A DNA stretch of 64,000 nt from Pseudomonas sp. CFII64 (GTDB lineage Bacteria > Pseudomonadota > Gammaproteobacteria > Pseudomonadales > Pseudomonadaceae): NCBI RefSeq assembly GCF_000416235.1, contig NZ_ATLO01000010.1, positions 248,001 to 312,000 on the forward strand. Direction: 5' to 3'. Positions 37,364-46,483 of this stretch are shown here, in pieces (within the stretch, counting starts at the first letter, position 1; each line of letters starts with the position of its first letter). The notes beneath the pieces are model-generated. The model saw only the letters and a program-made list of their open reading frames with translations. It ran no database searches and was not told the origin of the DNA. A program made the position numbers and the translations under genes.

Positions 37364-38281
37364 ATGCAACTGGAATGGCTGGAAGACTTCATCGAGCTGG
37401 CGCGCACGCGGAGTCTGTCGCGAGCCGCGGAAATCCGTTGCGTGACGCACCCGGCCTTCGGGCGGCGGATCAAGGCGTTGGAGGACTGGTTCGGTGTGCC
37501 CTTGATCGAACGTAAACAACCGCTGTCGCTGACGCCCGCCGGGTTGTTGTTTCTTGAGGCTGCAAGCCAATCTCTGGGCCTGCTGACGGCGGCCCGCGCG
37601 CAATTTCAGAGTGTCGGGCTCAATCGTGATGAGCCGCTGCGGATTGCCACCGGGCGAACCCTGGCCAGCAACTTTTTCCCGGACTGGTACGAGACGCTCA
37701 ATCAGCGTTTTGGCTCGTTTCCGGTGTCGCTGGTCACCAGCGGTTCGCAGGAAGCCATCAGTCGGGTGTCGGCGGGGGACGTGGATTTGCTGCTGATTTT
37801 CTCCAGCCCGCTGACGCAGATTCTGATTGACCCCGAACGCTTTGATTCGCTGGTGTTGGCCCGTGAAGAAATGATCCCGGTCAGCGCGCCCGATGCCAAT
37901 GGCCAGCCGCGTTTTCAGATCACGCCGGACGGCGGCGCTTCAAGTGTTCCATGGCTGGCTTTTTCGCCGACCCTGGCATTGCGCGGCGTCCTTGCCCAGC
38001 ACCTGGCCGGCCTGCCGCAGCGGTTGGCGCTGCGTATGACCTATCAAGCCGACTCCTATGAGTCGATCCTGCAAATGGCCAAGCGCGGCAATGGCTTGGC
38101 CTGGCTGCCGCGCATGGTGGTCAGGGCCGCGTTGCAGGAGGGCGAGTTGGTGGTCGCCGGTGGGCCGGAGTTGACCATCGGTTTTGATATTTCCCTGCAT
38201 CGACGCAGTTCAAACCAGGCCGAACAGGTGATGAGGATCTGGCGCGGGCTGGCAGAAGATGCACCGATAGAGGGCAAATGA
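37364..38281 (+). CDS. LysR-family transcriptional regulator
   Basis: This 305-aa LysR protein has an N-terminal HTH (LSRAAEIRCVTHPAFGRRIKALEDWFG) and a periplasmic-binding-protein-like effector domain (RIATGRTLASNFFPDWY). It is divergent from the radical SAM operon and upstream, on the same strand, of the MHS transporter and the aspartoacylase-like hydrolase, which it most likely controls. The effector is unknown. Confidence 0.87.
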   Translation: MQLEWLEDFIELARTRSLSRAAEIRCVTHPAFGRRIKALEDWFGVPLIERKQPLSLTPAGLLFLEAASQSLGLLTAARAQFQSVGLNRDEPLRIATGRTLASNFFPDWYETLNQRFGSFPVSLVTSGSQEAISRVSAGDVDLLLIFSSPLTQILIDPERFDSLVLAREEMIPVSAPDANGQPRFQITPDGGASSVPWLAFSPTLALRGVLAQHLAGLPQRLALRMTYQADSYESILQMAKRGNGLAWLPRMVVRAALQEGELVVAGGPELTIGFDISLHRRSSNQAEQVMRIWRGLAEDAPIEGK

Positions 38282-38460
38282 AAAAAACTTGGCAACGTCA
38301 CGGCGGCGCAAACCCAGTAGCGGTGCCCGGCGTGCCCAATGGGCTCAAGGATGTGCCCAAACAGCAATTGTTCCGGCATAAGTGTTGATTCAAGTTAGTC
38401 CCAGGGTGAACGAATCAGGCATCTTCAGCTGTTCGAGCACTCCCGCTGATAAAAATATCG

Positions 38461-38500
38461 CAAGTGCATTGTCGCCCTGACCATTCGACAAGAGCACTTG
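38461..38500. other. Long imperfect hairpin before the MHS transporter gene
   Basis: CAAGTGCATTGTCG pairs with CGACAAGAGCACTTG across an 11-nt loop, with one bulged position. It ends 24 bp before ATG 38525. It could be a regulator's operator or a leader-RNA hairpin. No T-run follows, so it is not an intrinsic terminator. Confidence 0.45.
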
Positions 38501-38524
38501 CCTCTGAGAAGCCGGGGCTCATTC

Positions 38525-39841
38525 ATGACACTTCAAACCACTGCAACACATGCTTCCATTGCCAGGCCAAAGCGCGGCCCATGGAAGGAAATCGTCGCGG
38601 CCAGTATTGGCAACGCACTCGAATTCTATGACCTGCTGATCTACGGCTATTTCGCGGTGGTTATCGGCAAGCTGTTTTTCCCCTCGGATAACGAAACCAC
38701 GTCGCTTTTGCTCAGCGTCGGTTCGTTTGGCATCTCCTTCCTCATGCGGCCTCTGGGTGCGATGGTGCTGGGTTCCTATGCGGACCGGGCAGGGCGCAAG
38801 GCTTCGCTGACGATGTCGATCCTGATCATGATGATCGGCACGGCGATGATCACCTTTACGCCGTCGTACCAGCAGATTGGGGTCGCCGCGCCGATGATCA
38901 TCATCGTTGCGCGGATGCTGCAAGGTTTCTCCACCGGTGGCGAGTTCGGCGCGGCGACGGCCTTCATGGTCGAGCACGCCGATGCCAAGCGCCGGGGCTT
39001 CTTCGCCAGCTGGCAGTTGTCGACCCAAGGCCTGGCAACGGTGTTGGCCGCTGGCGTCAGTGCATTGCTGAGTTATGTGTTGACCGACGTGCAGCTCAAC
39101 GATTGGGGCTGGAGAGTCGCGTTCGGTATCGGTTTGCTGATTGGCCCGGTGGGTTTCTACATTCGTAGCCAGATCGACGAAACACCGGATTTCCAGAAAG
39201 TCGCCGCTGCCGTCGATGCGCCAAAGCGAACTCCACTGCGCGATGTGCTGATCAAAGGCCATGTCAGCCTGTTGCTGGCCATCGGGGTTGTCGCTGGCGC
39301 CACGGCGTTCAACTACGTGCACAAGCTGTACATGCCGACCTACGCCCTCAAACAGCTGCACATTGCTGCGACCTCCTCGTACATGGGCGCCCTGGTGACC
39401 GGCGTGACCTTGATGTTTATGGCACCTGTGTTTGGCACGCTGTCCGATACCCATGGCCGATTCCGGGTGTTGAGCATTGCGCTGTTGATCACCGGCCTGT
39501 CGTCGTACCCGATGTTCGTTCTGCTCAATACCTATCCCACCGTCACCACGTTGTTGCTGGTGCAGGCCATCGTCGGGGTGTTGATTGCAGCGTGTCTGGG
39601 ACCGATTCCGGCCATGCTCGCGGATATCTTCCCGACCAGCATTCGTGGCACGGGGCTGGCCTTGAGTTACAACTTTTCCGTCACCTTGTTCGGTGGTTTC
39701 GCGCCACTGATCGTGACCTGGATGATCGAGGCCACCGGCAGCAAGCTGGCGCCGAGTTTCTACGTCATGGGCACCGCGCTGATCAGCGTGATCGCCGTCG
39801 TCGCCTTGGGCCGCCGTATGCGCGGAACCGTCCAGCACTGA
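38525..39841 (+). CDS. MFS transporter, metabolite:proton symporter (MHS) type
   Basis: This 438-aa protein has about 12 membrane segments. NALEFYDLLIYGYFAVVIG, ADRAGRKASLT and MLQGFSTGGEFGAATAFMVEHA are hallmarks of the MHS subfamily (citrate, alpha-ketoglutarate, proline/betaine carriers). It likely imports an organic acid or amino-acid derivative with protons. The hydrolase downstream, 83 bp away, suggests an N-acyl amino acid as substrate. Start ATG 38525 was chosen over a TTG at 38498. Confidence 0.87.
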   Translation: MTLQTTATHASIARPKRGPWKEIVAASIGNALEFYDLLIYGYFAVVIGKLFFPSDNETTSLLLSVGSFGISFLMRPLGAMVLGSYADRAGRKASLTMSILIMMIGTAMITFTPSYQQIGVAAPMIIIVARMLQGFSTGGEFGAATAFMVEHADAKRRGFFASWQLSTQGLATVLAAGVSALLSYVLTDVQLNDWGWRVAFGIGLLIGPVGFYIRSQIDETPDFQKVAAAVDAPKRTPLRDVLIKGHVSLLLAIGVVAGATAFNYVHKLYMPTYALKQLHIAATSSYMGALVTGVTLMFMAPVFGTLSDTHGRFRVLSIALLITGLSSYPMFVLLNTYPTVTTLLLVQAIVGVLIAACLGPIPAMLADIFPTSIRGTGLALSYNFSVTLFGGFAPLIVTWMIEATGSKLAPSFYVMGTALISVIAVVALGRRMRGTVQH

Positions 39842-39924
39842 TATTCAAACCACCCATAACAAGATCATTTCATGCCAGCTCAATGGGGCTGGCGGATACA
39901 CGCCTTTGACTGTCGGAGATTGCA

Positions 39925-40929
39925 ATGAAGACCCTTGAACAAGTTCGCGCAACGCTGCAACCGTACCCCATGGAGGTCGAGTTTCCGGACATCAGCCAAT
40001 GGCAGACCGGCACTGACGGCGTTGACTACGTACACAGTTTTGCCAGTGACGAGCCCGGCCCGCACGTGATGATCATGGCCCTGACCCATGGCAACGAAGT
40101 CAGCGGCGCGATTGCCGTCGATGCGCTGTTGCGCGCAGGCATTCGCCCACGCCAAGGCCGATTGACCCTGGCGTTCGGCAACGTCGAAGCCTACAACCGC
40201 TTCGATTCGCAGGACATCGACGCGACCCGCTATATCGACGAAGACATGAATCGGGTCTGGCTGCCTGCCCGGCTCGACGGTGAAGAATCGACCGTCGAGC
40301 TGAATCGGGCGCGGGCACTGCGGCCGATTATCGACAGCGTTGACTTGCTGCTGGATATTCACTCGATGCACGAAGAAGCCGCGCCAGTGATGATGAGTGG
40401 CGCACGCAGCAAGGGGCTGGAATTCGCCGCCGCGCTGGGCGTACCGGAAACAGTGATCGTTGATGCCGGGCATCCCAATGGCAAGCGTATGCGCGATTAC
40501 CGGGACTTCAATGACGCCGCGAGCAAGAAGAACGCCTTGTTGATCGAAACCGGCCAGCACTTTTCCAGGCGCAGTGAGCGTGTTGCGCTGGATATCGCCG
40601 CGCGTTTCCTGATCACGACCAAGGTGGTCGAAGAGCGCGACGTCGCCGCATTTCTGTCGGCCGACAAACCGGTTGCGCAGCGCTTCCTGCAAGTGACTGA
40701 ACCCGTCGTCGCCAGCAGCATGGATTTCACGTTCAGCGAGGATTTTCGCGGGCTGGAACTGATCGAGCATGCCGGGACTGTGATCGCCCGTGATGGCGAG
40801 CGCGACATTGTCACGCCGTACGACAATTGCGTGCTGGTCCAGCCTTCGTTGCGTCACCTTGGTCCTGGCGTCACGGTGGTCAGGTTGGCCAAGGTGATCG
40901 ATCCGGCGACCCTGCATCTGCCCCGTTGA
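39925..40929 (+). CDS. Aspartoacylase / succinylglutamate desuccinylase-family zinc hydrolase
   Basis: This 334-aa M14-type zinc enzyme has ligands H55 and E58 in THGNEVSG and a third histidine in LLLDIHSMHEEA. The catalytic glutamate is probably in LIETGQH. Family members remove N-acyl groups from amino acids, such as N-succinylglutamate or N-acetylaspartate. GGAG lies 5 nt before the ATG. With the MHS transporter it forms a likely uptake-and-deacylation pair under the LysR regulator upstream. The exact substrate is not evident. Confidence 0.85.
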   Translation: MKTLEQVRATLQPYPMEVEFPDISQWQTGTDGVDYVHSFASDEPGPHVMIMALTHGNEVSGAIAVDALLRAGIRPRQGRLTLAFGNVEAYNRFDSQDIDATRYIDEDMNRVWLPARLDGEESTVELNRARALRPIIDSVDLLLDIHSMHEEAAPVMMSGARSKGLEFAAALGVPETVIVDAGHPNGKRMRDYRDFNDAASKKNALLIETGQHFSRRSERVALDIAARFLITTKVVEERDVAAFLSADKPVAQRFLQVTEPVVASSMDFTFSEDFRGLELIEHAGTVIARDGERDIVTPYDNCVLVQPSLRHLGPGVTVVRLAKVIDPATLHLPR

Positions 40930-40947
40930 TCAGCGTCGAATCAAGCG

Positions 40948-41817
40948 CTACAAACCCTGGCTCGCGCGGATCAGGTCGTAGGCTTTGCGGGCCAGCGGGT
41001 TGACGGTGTTGGGCCTGATCCACAAGTGGTAGGTCACATCGGGAAGACGCGGCAGGCCGTCGTTTTCCCCCAATACGCGCATGTCCGGCCCGAGCATTTC
41101 CATGCTCCGCGCCGTGACGCCAAGCCCGGCGCGGGTGGCGGCTTTGATACCGATCAGGTTCGAAGCCAGATACGCCTGGCGCCAGGCAATATTGGCGCGC
41201 TCCAGCGCCTCCAGCGCATAGCGTCGATAGATGCTCGGCTCGTCTACCAGAATCAGTGGCAGCGGCTCGTCGGGCACATGAATGTACTGCGCCGAGCAGA
41301 TCCACCAGACCGGTGAAGTGCGCAGCGCAAAGCCTTCAAGGGTCGGATCTTCCCGGGTGGAAATCACCATGTCGACTTTACCCCGATGCAGATCATCCAT
41401 CAGGAACGGGCTGCGCCCGACGTCGATTTCCAGGCGCAGGCGCGGTGCCGAACGGGCGATATGGCTGAGAATCGGCGGCAGGATGGTGTCGGCGATATCG
41501 TGAGGCGAACCGATGCGCAACACGCCGCTCAAGCTGCTTTCGCGCAGCGAGTTAAGCGCTTCATCATTCAGCGAAAGCATCAGCCGCGCGTGCCGCAATA
41601 GCTGGCGGCCCGGTTCGGTCAGCTGCTTTTGCCTGCCCTGCTTCTGAAAAAGACTCACGCCCACTTGCTGCTCCAGGCGCTGCATATGCTGAGTGACCGA
41701 GGATTGGGTTCTCGCCAGCTGCGCGCCGGCCTCGGCGAAGCTGTGGTGGTCGACCACGGCGATGAACGTGCGGAGCAAATCCAGGTCGAGGGTTGCGGTA
41801 GCGTCGGTGTCAGCCAT
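40948..41817 (-). CDS. LysR-family regulator of the adjacent sulfur-compound operon
   Basis: This 289-aa LysR protein has an HTH (SFAEAGAQLARTQSSVTQHMQRLEQQVG) and an effector domain (GVLRIGSPHDIADTILPPIL). It is divergent from the ABC importer/catabolic operon starting at 42065, the usual arrangement for its activator. A TATTGG-N15-CCAATA dyad lies between them. The inducer is unknown but should be the imported compound or a derivative. Confidence 0.87.
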   Translation of the reverse strand: MADTDATATLDLDLLRTFIAVVDHHSFAEAGAQLARTQSSVTQHMQRLEQQVGVSLFQKQGRQKQLTEPGRQLLRHARLMLSLNDEALNSLRESSLSGVLRIGSPHDIADTILPPILSHIARSAPRLRLEIDVGRSPFLMDDLHRGKVDMVISTREDPTLEGFALRTSPVWWICSAQYIHVPDEPLPLILVDEPSIYRRYALEALERANIAWRQAYLASNLIGIKAATRAGLGVTARSMEMLGPDMRVLGENDGLPRLPDVTYHLWIRPNTVNPLARKAYDLIRASQGL

Positions 41818-41890
41818 GTTTTTTGAATGGATTCATATCAGCGTCGAGGCTTAATACATTACGTATTTTTATGTGAATGTGAAAAGCGTT

Positions 41891-41917
41891 TATTGGCTAT
41901 TCGGGTTTAGACCAATA
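41891..41917. promoter_or_regulatory. Candidate LysR operator in the divergent promoter region
   Basis: TATTGG at 41891-41896 and CCAATA at 41912-41917 are perfect inverted half-sites, 15 bp apart, in an AT-rich region 74 bp upstream of the LysR gene. Length and position suit a LysR tetramer recognition site. The match is to general shape only. Confidence 0.5.
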
Positions 41918-42064
41918 GACATGGGGTTTTTACACTGTGTGTCGCATCTTGGATACTGAAAGTTATAACCATATTTGATATTTGAATTTCCGTTCGTCGC
42001 TGGCTGTACCTAGGATGCCCACACATCAGGTCGGGGTACGCCGATCATCAGCCAGGGGAATTCC

Positions 42065-42898
42065 ATGCCGAACACTCGTTTGCCAGCTTCAAAATCAATG
42101 CCCGCCGTGCTGGGTATTCTGTTCTCGCTGGCATTCAGCGGTTGGGTTCAGGCGGATGCAACCCTGGACAAAATCCAGGAGCGCCATCGTCTGGTGGTCG
42201 GCGTGTTGTTGTCCGGTGGCCCGTTTGGCTCCATCGACCCCGCCAATCAGAAGCCCAAAGGCTTGAACGTCGATCTGGCCGAAGACCTGGGCCGCAGGCT
42301 GAATGCGGAAGTGGAACTGGTGCCGGTGCTGCCCGCCAACCGCGTGCAGTTCTTGCAGCAGGGCAAGGTTGATCTGCTGATCGCCAACATGGAATGGACG
42401 GCTGAGCGCGGGCAGATTCTCGGCTCGGTGCCAACGCCTTTCTACTGGGTCGGCGGCACTGCCGCCGTATTGAAAGACAGCAAGATCACCACTTGGCAAG
42501 ACCTCAAGGGCCAGCCGGTCTGCACGTCTCAGGGCAGCAGCTATGTCAAGCCGCTGACCGAGCTCGGCGCTGAACTCAAGGCCTTCAAAAGTTCGTCGGA
42601 ATCCTTGCTGGCACTGCGCGGCAACAACTGCGTCGCGGCTGTCCACGATGCTACGCTGATCAATCCGTTGTTGGCCGATAACGCCGAATGGAAGGATTAC
42701 CGCGCCATTGCCCCGGAACTCAATCCAGCGCCGTCGGTAATCTGGACGCGCCTGGGCGAAGTGGATACCCAGGCCAAACTGGATGCCATCGTCAAAGACT
42801 GGCACCGCAGCGGTTTCCTGATCGAAGCGGAAAAACGCCACCACATCACGCCTGCCTCGCCAGCGTTGGTGGATTTGCACGACAAATTCAAAGGCTGA
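42065..42898 (+). CDS. Amino-acid-type ABC transporter substrate-binding protein (copy 1)
   Basis: This 277-aa SBP_bac_3 protein has a signal peptide cleaved near WVQA/DATLDK. The mature part contains LVVGVLLSGGPFGSIDP, NVDLAEDLGRRL and RVQFLQQGKVDLLIANM, typical of polar amino-acid binding proteins. It is about half identical by eye to the next SBP and was probably made by tandem duplication. The pair begins an operon with its permeases and ATPase further on. AGGGG precedes the ATG. Confidence 0.88.
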   Translation: MPNTRLPASKSMPAVLGILFSLAFSGWVQADATLDKIQERHRLVVGVLLSGGPFGSIDPANQKPKGLNVDLAEDLGRRLNAEVELVPVLPANRVQFLQQGKVDLLIANMEWTAERGQILGSVPTPFYWVGGTAAVLKDSKITTWQDLKGQPVCTSQGSSYVKPLTELGAELKAFKSSSESLLALRGNNCVAAVHDATLINPLLADNAEWKDYRAIAPELNPAPSVIWTRLGEVDTQAKLDAIVKDWHRSGFLIEAEKRHHITPASPALVDLHDKFKG

Positions 42899-42941
42899 AG
42901 TCTTCAGCGCCGAAAGAAGTGCAAACAGCGTCGATCGGTCG

Positions 42942-42964
42942 GTAGGAGGGGACTTGTCCCCGAA
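42942..42964. repeat. Single REP-type element between the two SBP genes
   Basis: GTAGGAGGGGACTTGTCCCCGAA is one hairpin unit of the GGGGACTTGTCCCC family, also seen as an inverted pair at 55806-55911. It lies inside the operon, between the duplicated SBP genes. Confidence 0.7.
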
Positions 42965-42996
42965 CAGGCAAATCCAGCGCCTAACAAGGAATCTTC

Positions 42997-43836
42997 ATGA
43001 ACACATTCTTCGCCCGCAAAACCCTGACCGCTCTGGGGCTTGTGCTTTGCGCTGGCCTGGCCCATGCCGATGCAACGTTGGACAAGATCCAGCAGCGGCA
43101 TAAGGTCAGCATCGGCGTGATTCTCAGCGGCCCGCCGTTCGGCACCATCGACCCGAAGACCGGCGAGCATCTGGGCTACAACGTCGAGCTGGCCAAAGGC
43201 ATCGCCAAACAGCTGGGCGTCGAACTGGAAACCGTTTCGGTACTGGCACCCAATCGCGTGCAGTTCCTGCAACAGGGCAAGGTCGATCTGCTGATCGCCA
43301 ACATGCAGTACACCGACGAACGCGCACAGATTCTCGATTATGCGCCGACCCCTTATGAAGAAGTCGGCGGCGCCGCGTTGATCCGTAAAGGCGCAGGCAT
43401 CAGCAAATGGGAAGACCTCAAGGGCAAGCCGGTGTGCGTCTCCCAGGGCAGCAACTTCATCAAGCCTTTGCAGGAAACCTACGGCGCCGAGATCAAGGCA
43501 TTCCGCAGCCAGTCCGAGTCGCTGCTGTCGTTGCGCGGCAACGGTTGCGTAGCGGCGGTGCACGTCAGCCCGACCATGCATGCATTGCTCGACGATGCGG
43601 ATTGGTCAGGCTACGAAACGCCGCTGCCGAGCGACCTGATCCCGTCCAACTCAGTGATCTGGGTACGCAAGGGTGAACACGACGTGCAGGCCAGACTCGA
43701 CGCGATCATTCGCGACTGGCATCGCAGCGGCTGGTTGATCGATGTTGGCCAGCGCACCGGTATGGCCCCGTCCCAAGCCTTGCGTGAGTTGCACGAGAAA
43801 TACAAAAGCGCCGCACCTCTGGCGGTAACGCCATGA
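42997..43836 (+). CDS. Amino-acid-type ABC transporter substrate-binding protein (copy 2)
   Basis: The 279-aa SBP_bac_3 protein has a signal peptide cleaved after LAHA (residue 24). It parallels copy 1 throughout: ATLDKIQQRHKVSIGVILSGPPFGTIDP, RVQFLQQGKVDLLIANMQYT, EDLKGKPVCVSQGSNF. Differences in the ligand cleft suggest the two receptors recognise related but distinct compounds feeding one permease. Its stop overlaps the FAD dehydrogenase start (ATGA), tying it to the catabolic genes. Confidence 0.88.
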   Translation: MNTFFARKTLTALGLVLCAGLAHADATLDKIQQRHKVSIGVILSGPPFGTIDPKTGEHLGYNVELAKGIAKQLGVELETVSVLAPNRVQFLQQGKVDLLIANMQYTDERAQILDYAPTPYEEVGGAALIRKGAGISKWEDLKGKPVCVSQGSNFIKPLQETYGAEIKAFRSQSESLLSLRGNGCVAAVHVSPTMHALLDDADWSGYETPLPSDLIPSNSVIWVRKGEHDVQARLDAIIRDWHRSGWLIDVGQRTGMAPSQALRELHEKYKSAAPLAVTP

Positions 43837-45269
43837 GTGCCGCCCTGTTCCAAGCCTTGCAACAGCTGTTGGGCGCCAACCACGTGCAGAACGGCGAGCA
43901 GGCCCGCCCGTGGCTGACTGACAAACAAGGCACGTACGTCGGTCAGGTCGTCGCGGCTGTGCATCCGGCCAACACCGAAGAAGTCGCCGCCGTGGTGCGC
44001 TTGTGCGTTGCCCACGCGGCGCCGATTGTGGTGCAGGGCGGCAACACCGGCTTGATGGGCGCAGCGACGCCGGACAGCAGCGGTACTTCGGTATTGTTGC
44101 TGCTGGATCGCTTGAACCATGTGCGTGCGATTGATACCGACAACGATACGCTGACCGTCGAGGCGGGCTGCATTCTGCAGAATCTGCAGGACGTGGCGCG
44201 GGGTGCCGGGCGGCTGTTTCCATTGAGCCTGGGCGCAGAGGGCAGTTGCACCATCGGCGGCAATCTGGGCACCAACGCGGGCGGCACCGCCGTGCTGCGC
44301 TATGGCAACACCCGCGAGTTGACGCTTGGCCTGGAAGTGGTCACGGCCGAAGGCGAAATCTGGGATGGCCTGCGCGGCTTGCGCAAGGACAACACCGGTT
44401 ACGACCTGCGCGACCTGTACATCGGCAGCGAAGGCACGCTGGGCATTATCACGGCGGCGACCCTCAAGCTGTTTCCGCTGCCCAAGGCGCAGGCCACGGC
44501 GTTGCTGGCCTTCGATTCTTTGGCGCAGGCGATTGATTTGCTGTCCCACGCCCGGGCCGGATTCGGCGCGAGCCTCACGGCGTTCGAATTGTTGACCGCT
44601 GACTGCCTGACCTTGCTGCGCGAGCAGTTTCCCGACGGGCCGCAGCCTTTCCTGGATGCGCCGCAGCCCTGGTTTGCGCTGCTGGAACTCTCGGACAATC
44701 ACAGCGAAACCCATGCACGACAAACCTTCGAAGAGGTGCTCGGTGAAGCATTCGAGTCGGGTTTGCTGGCGGATGCCTTGATTGCCGAAAGCCTGGCCCA
44801 GAGCGAAGCGCTCTGGGTGCTGCGCGAGAACATGAGCGAGGCGCAGCAACGTGCCGGTCGCAACATGAAGCACGACATTTCGGTGCCGATTTCCCGGATC
44901 GTCGAATTCGTAACCCACACCGATGCGCTGCTGCAAGAGCGCTTTCCCGGCGTGCGCAACTTCACGTTCGGCCATCTGGGTGACGGCAATCTGCACTACA
45001 ACGTGGCCCATCCGCTGGACTCCAGCGTCGAAGCGCACATGAAGAACTACGTGGCGTTGAGCGAACTGGTTCACGACAGCGCCCACGCCCATGGCGGCTC
45101 GATCAGTGCCGAACATGGCATCGGTCAACGCAAGCTGGCGATGTTGCCCCGTTACAAAAGCCCGGTGGAACTGGATCTGATGCGGCGTATCAAGCGCGCC
45201 CTCGATCCGCAGAATCTGCTCAACCCGGGCAAGGTATTTACCTTGGACGACGACGGAGAATCCCAATGA
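43833..45269 (+). CDS. FAD-linked D-2-hydroxyacid dehydrogenase (GlcD/D2HGDH type)
   Basis: This 478-aa protein has an FAD_binding_4 domain (GGNTGLMGAATPDSSG and SLGAEGSCTIGGNLGTNAGG) and an FAD-oxidase C-terminal domain with GHLGDGNLHYNV and LNPGKVF. Relatives oxidise D-2-hydroxy acids such as D-lactate, glycolate or D-2-hydroxyglutarate to 2-oxoacids. In this operon a thiol-bearing hydroxyacid such as 3-mercaptolactate is a plausible substrate, giving a 2-oxoacid for the aminotransferase next door. That is inference. It overlaps both neighbours by ATGA. Confidence 0.86.
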   Translation: MSAALFQALQQLLGANHVQNGEQARPWLTDKQGTYVGQVVAAVHPANTEEVAAVVRLCVAHAAPIVVQGGNTGLMGAATPDSSGTSVLLLLDRLNHVRAIDTDNDTLTVEAGCILQNLQDVARGAGRLFPLSLGAEGSCTIGGNLGTNAGGTAVLRYGNTRELTLGLEVVTAEGEIWDGLRGLRKDNTGYDLRDLYIGSEGTLGIITAATLKLFPLPKAQATALLAFDSLAQAIDLLSHARAGFGASLTAFELLTADCLTLLREQFPDGPQPFLDAPQPWFALLELSDNHSETHARQTFEEVLGEAFESGLLADALIAESLAQSEALWVLRENMSEAQQRAGRNMKHDISVPISRIVEFVTHTDALLQERFPGVRNFTFGHLGDGNLHYNVAHPLDSSVEAHMKNYVALSELVHDSAHAHGGSISAEHGIGQRKLAMLPRYKSPVELDLMRRIKRALDPQNLLNPGKVFTLDDDGESQ

Positions 45270-46483
45270 GTGTGCGTCTGTCCAAGCGCGTGCAGCGCGT
45301 CACGCTGTCCGCCAATGCGGCGGCCAAATCCCGAGTCACAGCACTGCGTGAGGCTGGCGTCGATATTCTCGATCTGACCACCGGCGAGCCGGATTTCGAC
45401 ACTCCGGAACACATCAAGCAGGCCGCCTACGCCGCCATCGCCGCAGGCGACACCAAATACACCCCGACTCCCGGTGTACGGGCCTTGCGCGAGGCAGTGC
45501 AAAGCAAGCTCAAGGGCGAGAACCGTCTGGATTACCCGCTGGCGTCCATCGTGATTGCCAACGGCGCGAAACAGATCATCTACAACGCTTTTGCCGCAAC
45601 CCTGGATGACGGCGATGAAGTGTTGGTGCCGGTTCCTTACTGGCCGTCGTTCCCGGACAGCGTGCGTTTCAGCGGCGGCGAACCGGTGTTCATCGAGTGC
45701 GGCCTGGCGCAGGGCTGCAAGCTGACGCCGATTCAACTGGAACAGCACATCACCGAGCGCACCCGCTGGCTGATTCTCAACGGCCCCGGCAACCCAAGCG
45801 GCGCGGTGTACAGCGAAGCAGAGCTGCTGGCGCTGGCCGAGGTGCTGCGCCGTCATCCGCAGGTGCTGGTATTGCTCGACGAACTCTACGAGCACATCCG
45901 TTTCGATGATCATTCGGCACTGAATTTGCTCAATGTGGCGCCGGATCTGCAAGCCCGCTGCCTGCTGGTGGGCGGCGTGTCCAAGACCTACGCCATGACC
46001 GGCTGGCGCATCGGCTTCGGCGCCGGGCCAAAAGAACTGACCACCGCGATGACTGTGGTGCAATCGCAGTCCACGTCCGGCGCCTCTTCGGTGGGGCAGG
46101 CGGCGGCATTGGCGGCGTTTGAGGGCGGGCTGGGATTTCTTCCCGAGCAGGTAGCGGCCTATCGGCAGCGCCGGGATTTGCTGGTCTCGGCATTGAGCGC
46201 CGTGGACGGCTTGCAAGTGCTGGAACCACAAGGCGGCTTCTTCGTGTTTGTGCGTTGCGCAGGTTTGCTTGGTCGCTTTCGCCCGGACGGCGTGCGCCTG
46301 GACAGCGACGCTGACGTGGTGGACTGGCTGCTGGAGTCCGGCGTTGCCGGTGTCGCGGGCAGCGCTTACGGTCTATCACCGTGGTTTCGCTTGTCCATCG
46401 CCACGGCCACCGCCAGCGTTGCCGAAGCGGGCCGACGTATCGCCGCTGCCTGTGAACGCCTGTTGATCGAGGCGCCGCAATGA
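45266..46483 (+). CDS. Class I PLP-dependent aminotransferase
   Basis: This 405-aa enzyme resembles aspartate/aromatic aminotransferases: TTGEPDFDTPEHIKQAA, the substrate site LNGPGNPSGAVYS, the PLP Asp/Tyr in LLDELYEHI, Schiff-base lysine in GGVSKTYAMTGWRIG and the C-terminal arginine in WFRLSIA. It should interconvert an amino acid and its 2-oxoacid. Lying between the FAD dehydrogenase and the importer, it may handle a cysteine-like compound. It overlaps both neighbours by 4 nt. Confidence 0.87.
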   Translation: MSVRLSKRVQRVTLSANAAAKSRVTALREAGVDILDLTTGEPDFDTPEHIKQAAYAAIAAGDTKYTPTPGVRALREAVQSKLKGENRLDYPLASIVIANGAKQIIYNAFAATLDDGDEVLVPVPYWPSFPDSVRFSGGEPVFIECGLAQGCKLTPIQLEQHITERTRWLILNGPGNPSGAVYSEAELLALAEVLRRHPQVLVLLDELYEHIRFDDHSALNLLNVAPDLQARCLLVGGVSKTYAMTGWRIGFGAGPKELTTAMTVVQSQSTSGASSVGQAAALAAFEGGLGFLPEQVAAYRQRRDLLVSALSAVDGLQVLEPQGGFFVFVRCAGLLGRFRPDGVRLDSDADVVDWLLESGVAGVAGSAYGLSPWFRLSIATATASVAEAGRRIAAACERLLIEAPQ

